From assembly GCF_000092905.1 (NCBI RefSeq), contig NC_014098.1:310001-374000 (forward strand): a DNA stretch of 64,000 nucleotides. Direction: 5' to 3'. Origin of the DNA: Kyrpidia tusciae DSM 2912 (GTDB lineage Bacteria > Bacillota > Bacilli > Kyrpidiales > Kyrpidiaceae). This document shows positions 35,606 through 41,927 of this stretch, in pieces; position 1 is the stretch's first letter; every line of letters starts with the position of its first letter. Made by a program: the position numbers and the translations under genes. The notes beneath the pieces are model-generated. The model searched no databases, was not told the DNA's origin, and worked only from the letters and a program-made list of their open reading frames with translations.

Positions 35606-37039
35606 TCATGCGTGGTTCTCCCAGTAGCGCTTCAGCAAAATTCTTTTGACTTCTTTGTGTGGGGTGTACTTTGTGATCTCTTGGTCGCGAAGACGCCCCT
35701 TCACATTGGCCGCCGCCACATGGTCCGCATCTCCTTCATATCCGCACTTTTGGCACCGGAACGAATCACCGTTGCGATTCTTGCCGTCCACCCACCCGCA
35801 TCCGGGACAGGGACAGGTCTGGCTCGTATAAGCGGCGTTCACTGGTCCCGGATCGGTTATGGAATAAACATGACACAAGTATTCCAGTCGCCCCCGGATC
35901 GCCTGCCGTTGCCACTGGCTCACCTTGCGGGACAGCCCCTTGTTCCTCGCCTTCCCCCGCAGGTGGGACAAATCTTCGTAGGCGATCACCCTCGGCCGGC
36001 GTTCCCGAAAAAACGCCCGAAACGCCCGGTTGATCTCGTTCTCGCACCACGCCCGGTACCGCCTGTGTCGCTTGTGCTGTTTCACCAGCCCCAGGTTGTG
36101 CCGCCGGATTCGCCTGGCCTTTCCCGGGTCCCGCTCCCGGTTTTTGCGATACAACGCCCACAGCTTCTGGCGTTTCCGTCCTTTGTCCAGCACGTGGTCC
36201 GACATCTCTTGCAGGGCCTGGCCGTACTCCGGCCGATACTTCTTCCCCGAGTCGTCCGTCAGAACTTCGGTGACTCCCAGGTCGATTCCCGCCTCTTCCT
36301 CCCCAGCCGGGTAGGTCTTCGGCTCCCGGCTCATATGAATCTCCACCGCCTGTTCGTCCGGCAGCAGAACCACCCGCAGATTGCCCCTCAGCTTGTGAAT
36401 CCCGGCAAGGGGGATCACGATCCTTTTTCCCGGGGACAACCCCATCACCGCCACATACTGCCGGTTGCCCACCATGAACACTCGGTACATCTGCTGGTCC
36501 ACAACAAAACTCCGGGCTTTCCTGACCCGCGGCCTCTTTCCCAGGACCCGGCGAAACAGCCGCTTCAGCCCGTGGCGGATCTTCTTCCGCCCGGCCGGCT
36601 CCAATTCGGTCTTTTTCCCGGCCAGATCCTCATCCCGAAAAATCGCCTCAATCTTTCTCCAATCCCGGGGCCTGTCCCCGAACTTGTCCAGCAACCAGAA
36701 GGCGTAATCCCGTTCCTTCGGGGTTAACCCTCCGTTGCGGTAAAGGCGGTCCCGCACCTCAGCAATCGCCGCTTCCCACTGTCGCTCCAAGGTCCATAAG
36801 GCGTCTTCCAAAGCCAGCTTCCACTGCCGGGCCTGAAGACCAAAGGGACTCACAAACCCGGCGGCCACCCGTTCATCTCGAATTCTCCGTTTATACCCCA
36901 GATCCTTGAGGCACTTCACCTGCGCGTACTCCACCAAGAAGGCGTCCTTCTGCCGGGAATACGCCTCGGCCACTTCGACGATCTGCCTCCATTTCTCACG
37001 ATTCAGCGGCAGGCTCTTTTGTCGGATCGTCTGTCGCAC
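35606..37039 (-). CDS. tnpB: TnpB RNA-guided nuclease (IS607-associated)
   Basis: This 477-residue TnpB has helical REC/wedge regions in the first 240 residues. Split RuvC motifs follow: Asp253 in AGIDLGVTEVLTDDSG, Glu355 in VIAYEDLSHLRG and Asp439 in YEGDADHVAAANVKGR. The zinc-finger cysteines CPCPGCG and FRCQKCG lie between the last two. All three catalytic acids are present, so the nuclease should be active. GTG 37039 is preferred, with GGGAGGAG 7 bases upstream; the open frame to 37198 overlaps tnpA. It is longer than the roughly 400-residue minimal TnpBs because of an extended N-terminal region (about 1-60). It sits downstream of a defective tnpA, so it is effectively an orphan nuclease. 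Confidence 0.93.
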   Translation of the reverse strand: MRQTIRQKSLPLNREKWRQIVEVAEAYSRQKDAFLVEYAQVKCLKDLGYKRRIRDERVAAGFVSPFGLQARQWKLALEDALWTLERQWEAAIAEVRDRLYRNGGLTPKERDYAFWLLDKFGDRPRDWRKIEAIFRDEDLAGKKTELEPAGRKKIRHGLKRLFRRVLGKRPRVRKARSFVVDQQMYRVFMVGNRQYVAVMGLSPGKRIVIPLAGIHKLRGNLRVVLLPDEQAVEIHMSREPKTYPAGEEEAGIDLGVTEVLTDDSGKKYRPEYGQALQEMSDHVLDKGRKRQKLWALYRKNRERDPGKARRIRRHNLGLVKQHKRHRRYRAWCENEINRAFRAFFRERRPRVIAYEDLSHLRGKARNKGLSRKVSQWQRQAIRGRLEYLCHVYSITDPGPVNAAYTSQTCPCPGCGWVDGKNRNGDSFRCQKCGYEGDADHVAAANVKGRLRDQEITKYTPHKEVKRILLKRYWENHA

Positions 37040-37420
37040 CGGCCAACTCCTCCCGAACCGCTTTGGGGTTTCCGCGCCCTGTAGGTTCGCGCCCCGTACA
37101 GTTTTGCCGCAAAATGCTGGACAATGTTTATTAGATCTTCGGCCAGTTCCTGGGCCGGTGACATGCCCTCGGCCTTGTTGACCACCAGAATCTCGCAACC
37201 GAACTGTGCAAACAGGTCCTCCAAGAAATCAAACCCAAACCGGACCAGCCGGTCCTTGTGAGCCACTTCCCAACGCCTGATAGAACATATCCTCGGTGTA
37301 TCTGCGCTTGTTGGTAGGAGTTCGCAAAGGCACCAGCTTGCCTTCTCTGTCCCACGCTCGAAGTGTGGAGACACTGACGCCGAGTTTCTCCGCAAACTCT
37401 CGAATCGAATAGAGCTTCAC
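37003..37420 (-). pseudogene. tnpA: IS607 TnpA serine recombinase with internal deletion
   Basis: The N-terminal frame encodes the MerR-like DNA-binding domain (MKLYSIREFAEKLGVSVSTL, PTNKRRYTEDMFYQALG). After about 50 residues it runs directly into HKDRLVRFGFDFLEDLFAQF, CEILVVNKAEG and AEDLINIVQHFAAKLYGAR, the C-terminal part of the recombinase, but in a different reading frame. The segment normally between them, about 90 residues with the YARVSS catalytic serine and the arginine active site, is missing. The gene is therefore both deleted and frameshifted and cannot recombine. Its 3' end overlaps the tnpB start, as in intact IS607 elements. Confidence 0.88.
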
Positions 37421-37501
37421 CTGAACATCACCCTAATCAGGTGACGTTGATTTTCGGCAAATCACTTCTCTTCTTCATAGAAGGCCAAAAGCTGTATTCA
37501 A

Positions 37502-37693
37502 CCTCCTGGCCGCTTTTCGCACCGCATCCGGATTTTCGCCCAAATACGCACTGACAACTTTGGTCATTTGGCGGCTTTTCACCACAAGCAGCATGACGGC
37601 GCCTCCGGCGAGCACGATGTCGCCACACTTGCCTTCTTTTTGCAACTCTTCGCCGACCATCCGCAAATACTTCAAAATGTCTTTGCTTTCCAT
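37502..37693 (-). pseudogene. DUF6036-type nucleotidyltransferase, N-terminal fragment
   Basis: MESKDILKYLRMVGEELQKE, DIVLAGGAVMLLVVKSRQ and NPDAVRKAARR form the start of a DUF6036-like protein, including the LAGGAVMLL nucleotide-binding-type loop. The frame then enters the IS607-like element and stops at 37475. Its partner fragment is at 34849-35166. ATG 37693 is 4 bases after the stop of the 141-codon ORF at 37698, so the two were translated as a coupled pair. In the intact family the fold is a minimal nucleotidyltransferase; such proteins often occur in toxin-antitoxin-like pairs (family knowledge). Here it is inactivated by insertion. Confidence 0.82.
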
Positions 37694-37697
37694 GCTC

Positions 37698-38096
37698 TCA
37701 CATCCGCGACACAGGATCGTCGCCCGTGAAGATGTTGCGGGAAACGAACGCGGGCGGCGTCATGACGAGCTGCCACGCCCGAAACCGCCAATTTTCGTAA
37801 AGAAACCACGGATCGGGCAAACGGTAGATTTCATCCAGAACCCAATCCGGACGCTGGATATTGTAATGCCAGCATAGGTACTCGACCATCGCGGCGAAAT
37901 AAGCCGCGTATTTCCTGTTGTCGGGCGTGACCCGTTCCTTTGGAATGGGCTGGCTGACCATCCGGGCGCGTTCCCCGTTATCTGCGGAATAAAAATCGTC
38001 GAGAAAATTTCCTTTGGCGATAAAGAAATCCTCCTCGCCCTTGATCTGCTCAAAATATTCCGCGGCCGTCAACCTCCGGTATTCCACCTGGCCCAT
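37698..38096 (-). CDS. hypothetical partner of the split nucleotidyltransferase (132 aa)
   Basis: The protein begins MGQVEYRRLTAAEYFEQ and is rich in aromatic residues (AAYFAAMVEYLCWHYNI, DEIYRLPDPWFLYENWRF). It is soluble and mostly helical by eye, with no membrane segment and no motif I can name. ATG 38096 follows GGGAGGG very closely; GTG 38087 has better spacing. It ends 4 bases before the ATG of the DUF6036-type gene, so both were one operon. Such position and size resemble the first gene of a two-gene toxin-antitoxin or defence pair, but this is inference. Its partner is broken, so the system should be inactive. Confidence 0.65.
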   Translation of the reverse strand: MGQVEYRRLTAAEYFEQIKGEEDFFIAKGNFLDDFYSADNGERARMVSQPIPKERVTPDNRKYAAYFAAMVEYLCWHYNIQRPDWVLDEIYRLPDPWFLYENWRFRAWQLVMTPPAFVSRNIFTGDDPVSRM

Positions 38097-38309
38097 CCCT
38101 CCCTTTCGCGGCCAGAGGTTCACAAGATTTCATCTAATTTACCCGCCGGATCTTGGCTCTTCTCCGAACCCGCTGCAATTGCACCGACAACTCACCACGC
38201 TGCTGGCGCAGGGGCCGGAGGGGGTCAACCTAGCCGCACCCCCGACGCCCGGTCCCATGCCCGTTCTGACCGATGCCCTTGTCACACCGGGCTCACCCTG
38301 AAAGACCAC

Positions 38310-38364
38310 GGCCTGTGGATTTGATGGACAACCAAAAGCGGGTTGTCCACAAGCTCCACAGGCC
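38310..38364. repeat. two-step inverted repeat (10 + 9 bp stems)
   Basis: GGCCTGTGGA (38310-38319) pairs with TCCACAGGCC (38355-38364). Inside, TGGACAACC (38325-38333) pairs with GGTTGTCCA (38341-38349). The stems are separated by a symmetric 5/5-base internal loop and capped by 7 bases. Pairing is perfect in both stems. No T-run follows. Confidence 0.8.
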
Positions 38365-38370
38365 CTGCCC

Positions 38371-38396
38371 AGGGGAGGCCGCATCGCTCCTCCCCT
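38371..38396. repeat. second hairpin next to the two-step repeat
   Basis: AGGGGAGG (38371-38378) pairs perfectly with CCTCCCCT (38389-38396), six bases beyond the larger structure. Together the two form a compact structured block in a 465-base intergenic region. Confidence 0.65.
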
Positions 38397-38457
38397 CTGG
38401 CCTTACGGCCATTCACCCCTCCCGCTCCTCCTCCAAAGGGATAGGGATTGGGTTAGA

Positions 38458-38521
38458 TATTTATGTGAGTGAGCTATACCCCTTCGGTAAGATTTTTACG
38501 TGAGTTGACACGTTTGTCAAC
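38458..38521. repeat. spaced direct repeats and a 7-bp palindrome
   Basis: TATTTATGTGAGT (38458-38470) and TTTTTACGTGAGT (38493-38505) match at 11 of 13 positions with a 35-base period. Next to the second is GTTGACA-CGTT-TGTCAAC (38504-38521), a perfect 7-bp palindrome. The stretch is AT-rich for this genome. It lies downstream of the thioredoxin-reductase fusion and upstream of the 141-codon ORF, so it could hold that operon's promoter/operator. Confidence 0.5.
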
Positions 38522-38561
38522 GGAGGTTATCCCTTCCCGGCGGGGAACGGTTAGGGTTTGA

Positions 38562-39821
38562 TCAACTGTACTGAACCCGCATTTTTTCCCTTTGATGAAC
38601 GAATTGGTCGGCTCCCAGCGCCGCGACGCACCCGTCGGCGGCGGAAACGACCGCCTGTTTGGCCGGCGTGCGGCGCGCATCACCGCCGGCAAAAACGCCG
38701 GGGACATTTGTTCTTAAAAACTCGTCCACGATGACATATCCTTCTTCATCCCGCCGGACCTGGTCTTGGAGAAAATCCGTGCCGGGTTTCATGCCGGCCA
38801 AATACAGGAACACGCCGTCCACTTCCCACGTTTGTTCCCGCCGCCCGTCGTCCAGCACGACGATGCGCTCCACCGCATGGTTCCCCAAGATTTCCTTGAT
38901 GCGATGCCTTCTGTAAATGCGCACGTTGGGCCTTTGCTCCAGTCCCGACAGGTCGACTTCCCCTTTGAGGCTCGATCCCGGAATCAGGAGGCGGACTTCC
39001 TTGCAGAATTTGGCCAGCGCCTCCGCTTCATGCACCGCTTCTTCACTGTCGCCTGCGACCGCGACCACCCGATTTTCAAAAAACGCCGCGTCGCAGGTGG
39101 AGCAGTAGCTGACGCCCCGGCCGGTGAACTCTTCTTCCCCTTTGATTTTGCCGGGAGGGGCTTTTGCGCCGACGGCGATCAATACACTTTTGGCGCGGAT
39201 AACCCCTTCGGGAACGTGAATTTTTTTCTCGTGAGGGTCGGAGAAGTCCACCGACAGGACCTGGGTCCGCGCGAAAGTGGCCCCGAACTCTTTGGCCTGA
39301 AGCTGCATTTCCGAAAGCAGTTCCAAACCGGTGACCGTTTTGCGGACTCCCGGATAATTGGCGATCTTGTGGGTGATGGCCAGGGTGCCGGAAGCGGGCG
39401 CTTTGTCGATGACCAGGGTTTTCAGCCGGCCTCTGGCCGCATACACCGCGGCCGAGCTCCCGGCCGGACCGCCGCCGATGGCGACGAAATCGTACACTTC
39501 ATTCAGGATTTCCGGAGTGACGGTCTGGAAAATCTCGTCCGGCCGCACGGGGGTCTCCTGCCCGGCCCCGGCCGCATTTGACCGTTCATCCAATCCCAAA
39601 GCTTGTCGCATCTTTTTCGGTTGAAATCCGAGAATGATTTTGCCGTTGATCAAGGTGGCGGGCGTGCCGAAAATTTTCCTGCTCCTCAGTTCCTCGAAAT
39701 ATTCCCTGACCTCGGAGACGTTTCTCTCTTCAAAGGGGACGTTCCACTCTTTCAACTGCTCTTTGACGTTGTGGCAGTAGGGGCACCCCGTGCTCGTATA
39801 AACAATGACGTTGGCGGCCAT
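38562..39821 (-). CDS. glutaredoxin-thioredoxin reductase fusion
   Basis: This 419-residue protein has an N-terminal glutaredoxin-like domain (about 1-78; TSTGCPYCHNVKEQL, Cys13/Cys16, FGTPATLINGK). After a linker comes a full thioredoxin-reductase-like flavoprotein (about 108-410): VAIGGGPAGSSAAVYAARG for FAD, VSYCSTCDAAFF with redox cysteines 240 and 243, VVAVAGDSEEAVHEAEAL for the pyridine nucleotide, and GVFAGGDARRTPAKQ. It should pass electrons from NAD(P)H through its own disulfide sites to a partner. The peroxiredoxin gene ends 15 bases upstream on the same strand, so this is probably its dedicated reductase (AhpF-like role). ATG 39821 follows AACGGAGGGAG. Confidence 0.92.
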   Translation of the reverse strand: MAANVIVYTSTGCPYCHNVKEQLKEWNVPFEERNVSEVREYFEELRSRKIFGTPATLINGKIILGFQPKKMRQALGLDERSNAAGAGQETPVRPDEIFQTVTPEILNEVYDFVAIGGGPAGSSAAVYAARGRLKTLVIDKAPASGTLAITHKIANYPGVRKTVTGLELLSEMQLQAKEFGATFARTQVLSVDFSDPHEKKIHVPEGVIRAKSVLIAVGAKAPPGKIKGEEEFTGRGVSYCSTCDAAFFENRVVAVAGDSEEAVHEAEALAKFCKEVRLLIPGSSLKGEVDLSGLEQRPNVRIYRRHRIKEILGNHAVERIVVLDDGRREQTWEVDGVFLYLAGMKPGTDFLQDQVRRDEEGYVIVDEFLRTNVPGVFAGGDARRTPAKQAVVSAADGCVAALGADQFVHQREKMRVQYS

Positions 39822-39836
39822 GCGCGCTCCCTCCGT

Positions 39837-40376
39837 TTACAGCAATTTGTCTCCCGGGTTCCAATTGGCCGGGCACAACCCGCCGGCCTGCAGCGCCTGC
39901 AGCACCCGAAGGGTTTCATCCACGCTGCGTCCCACATCATTGTGATGAACCACCTGATACTTGACGATTCCTTCCGGATCGATGATGAACAGCCCGCGCA
40001 GAGCCACCCCTTCTTCTTCCACGAGAACGCCGTACGCGCGGCTGACCTGTTTCGTGATGTCCGAGGCGAGCGGAAAGTTCAACGGGCCGAGTCCGTTCTG
40101 TTCTCGGGGCGTGTGGATCCAGGCCCGGTGGGTGAACTGGCTGTCGACGCTGACGCCCAGGATATCCGCATCCAGGGCCGCAAATTGTTCATGGGCGTCG
40201 CTCAGGGCGGTGATTTCCGTGGGACAAACGAACGTAAAGTCAAGAGGGTAGAAGAACAAAACCAGCCATTTCCCTTTGTAATCCGACAGGGAGGCTTTTC
40301 CGAATCCCTCTCCGTTTCCAAGGGCGGTTTCCATGGTAAAATCTGGTGATGACTTTCCCACGAAGGGTGTTGTCAT
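39837..40376 (-). CDS. 2-Cys peroxiredoxin (AhpC/Prx1 type)
   Basis: This 179-residue peroxidase has the peroxidatic Cys51 in DFTFVCPTE and the resolving Cys168 in GLCPANW near the C-terminus, the typical 2-Cys arrangement. GVSVDSQFTHRAWI and the catalytic Arg region (LFIIDPEGIVKY) are present. It reduces H2O2 and organic peroxides in the cytosol. ATG 40376 lies 8 bases after AAGGAGG; the extension to 40433 is discarded. It is the first gene of the two-gene operon with the Grx-TrxR fusion and is preceded by an AT-rich promoter with a palindrome that could bind a peroxide regulator. Confidence 0.95.
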   Translation of the reverse strand: MTTPFVGKSSPDFTMETALGNGEGFGKASLSDYKGKWLVLFFYPLDFTFVCPTEITALSDAHEQFAALDADILGVSVDSQFTHRAWIHTPREQNGLGPLNFPLASDITKQVSRAYGVLVEEEGVALRGLFIIDPEGIVKYQVVHHNDVGRSVDETLRVLQALQAGGLCPANWNPGDKLL

Positions 40377-40456
40377 TTCAAGCTCCTCCTTTTTAATCGT
40401 GTCATGGGGGTATCGGTGGATATAGATTAACAAGTTCTCGTTTAAAAATCAATAGT

Positions 40457-40472
40457 ATATTAGAATTAATAT
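40457..40472 (-). promoter_or_regulatory. palindrome over the peroxiredoxin promoter
   Basis: ATATTA-GAAT-TAATAT is a perfect 6-bp palindrome in an AT-rich island about 85 bases upstream of the peroxiredoxin start. On the minus strand it overlaps -10-like TATACT/TAATAT hexamers. Its shape resembles PerR/Fur-type boxes. PerR control is inferred. Confidence 0.5.
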
Positions 40473-40476
40473 CGAT

Positions 40477-40982
40477 TTCTTTTCAGCCCAGCGTGCGTCC
40501 GGCGTCCAAAACAGTCGGGCCCTGACTTATCCCGAAACCCGACCCGCTTTGGATCAGCCGCTATCCGTCACGTCGGCCACACCCGCATTTCGATACCGCC
40601 TCCGCGGCGGAGGCAACCGCGCCGCCGGGCGGCCATCATCCCGCACGCGAGCGCGGGCGAAAGGTGGCAGACTGGCATCGTCACCTCCAGACCCGCGCGG
40701 CTCAGCACAGATCAAGCGAACACAAAAAGGCCTCCCGGTAACACGCTTCGTATTGCTCGGAAAATATTTCACCTGGGATGGACTTGGTGACGCAACGATT
40801 TGGACTTGCCGGCGAAATGGCGGTCTTTTTTAGGTTAATGCTGTTTGCAACAAGTTGTTGACCGGAGCCTATGCGTATGGTAGGTTAGAGATGTAAAACG
40901 TATGTTCGCAATATGCCGGCAGGAGAAGGGATGTTGGCTGGATTGGCAGGCCTTGATTATACTGAAGGTAGGCGGGGAGATC
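40477..40982. other. intergenic region upstream of the Rpn-type gene
   Basis: GC-rich DNA with a short palindrome (GCCTCCGCGGCGGAGGC, near 40599) and no convincing gene. A plausible promoter for the plus-strand gene is TTGACC (40860-40865), 17 bases, TAGGTT (40883-40888). Confidence 0.4.
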
Positions 40983-41852
40983 GTGGAGATATCACGGAAT
41001 TCAAACGATATTGTCGCGCGCCATTTGACTGTTGCCATGGCCCAGGGTGCGCTGGCGGCGATCGGCATCTCCGACGCTGTGGTGGTCGGAGCTTTGCCTG
41101 CGGATTTGCCGAGGGTGGAAGTGCGCGAAGACCGGATGGATATCCTGTTGGAACTGCAGGATGGCCGATTGATGCATCTCGAGTATCAGAAAAAGAAGGA
41201 GCCTAATCTCTACCGGTTTTTGCATTATGATGCCGCCATTGTCGAGAGATATCGCTGTAAGGTTCGCACCATTGTCGTCTATACCGATGAGGTGGCCAGT
41301 GCTCCAGAACAGTTGGATGCCGGAGCAATCTCTTATCGGGTAGAAAATTTGTATCTCAGCCGAATTGACGGCGACGCTACAATCGACACACTGCGCCAGC
41401 ATGTGTCAGTGGGTGAATGGACTGCGGTCGATCGGGTGAAAACAGCGTTTGCGTTTCATATGCGTTTCACCCGGAGAACGCCGGAACAGGCATTTGACGA
41501 GATCGTGGAAGTGATTCGTCGAATACCCGATCAAGAGGAGCAACGCTACGTTGCGGCCCTCATCCTCGGGTTCAGTGCCAAGGCTTTAACCGATCAACAG
41601 ATGAAAATTCTTCGGGAGGTGGCTGGGGTGGCCGACCTGCTTTACTCTGTTCAACGGGAAGCCATTGAAAAAGGTTGGAAAGAAGGTTTGCAGAAGGGAT
41701 TGCAAGAGGGTCTGCGACAGGGTCGCGAGGAAGAAAAACGTGACATTGCTAAGCGAATGTTACAACGGGGTGTATCCGTGTCGGTTGTCGCGGAATTCAC
41801 GGGTCTGACGGAGTCCGAGGTGAAACAGATTATGAGAAGCCTCGACCGATGA
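40983..41852 (+). CDS. Rpn-family (PD-(D/E)XK) recombination-promoting nuclease/putative transposase
   Basis: This 289-residue protein has a nuclease core in the first 100 residues: VEVREDRMDILLELQDGRLM and HLEYQKKKEPNLYRFLHYDA supply the Asp, the ExQ and the lysines of Rpn/PDDEXK_2 proteins. The C-terminal third holds a charged repeat (KGWKEGLQKGLQEGLRQGRE) and a small helix-turn-helix-like end (GVSVSVVAEFTGLTESEVKQI). The family promotes RecA-independent recombination or acts as mobile-linked nucleases (family knowledge). GTG 40983 is chosen, 5 bases after GGCGGGGAG; the longer frame to 40902 has no good start signal. It is unrelated in orientation to the redox operon. Confidence 0.85.
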   Translation: MEISRNSNDIVARHLTVAMAQGALAAIGISDAVVVGALPADLPRVEVREDRMDILLELQDGRLMHLEYQKKKEPNLYRFLHYDAAIVERYRCKVRTIVVYTDEVASAPEQLDAGAISYRVENLYLSRIDGDATIDTLRQHVSVGEWTAVDRVKTAFAFHMRFTRRTPEQAFDEIVEVIRRIPDQEEQRYVAALILGFSAKALTDQQMKILREVAGVADLLYSVQREAIEKGWKEGLQKGLQEGLRQGREEEKRDIAKRMLQRGVSVSVVAEFTGLTESEVKQIMRSLDR

Positions 41853-41927
41853 CCGGGATCGCGGCTGGAGCCGATGCCGTCTGGTGGCAAGTATCCTGGT
41901 GCGGGAATTACGGAAGGTGACAGGCGG

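Larger units (their letters stand above)
35164..37503 (-). mobile_element. IS607-like element inserted in the nucleotidyltransferase gene
   Basis: The element carries a tnpA remnant (MerR-type HTH serine recombinase) followed by an intact tnpB. The insertion point can be read because the host gene is split. The flanks join as ...GCCAGGAGG + GTGGCC..., with a shared GG (CC on the plus strand) at both edges. This is the GG core known for IS607 insertion without target duplication. Boundaries are uncertain by two or three bases because of the shared core. Length is about 2.34 kb. There are no terminal inverted repeats, as expected for the family. Confidence 0.85.
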
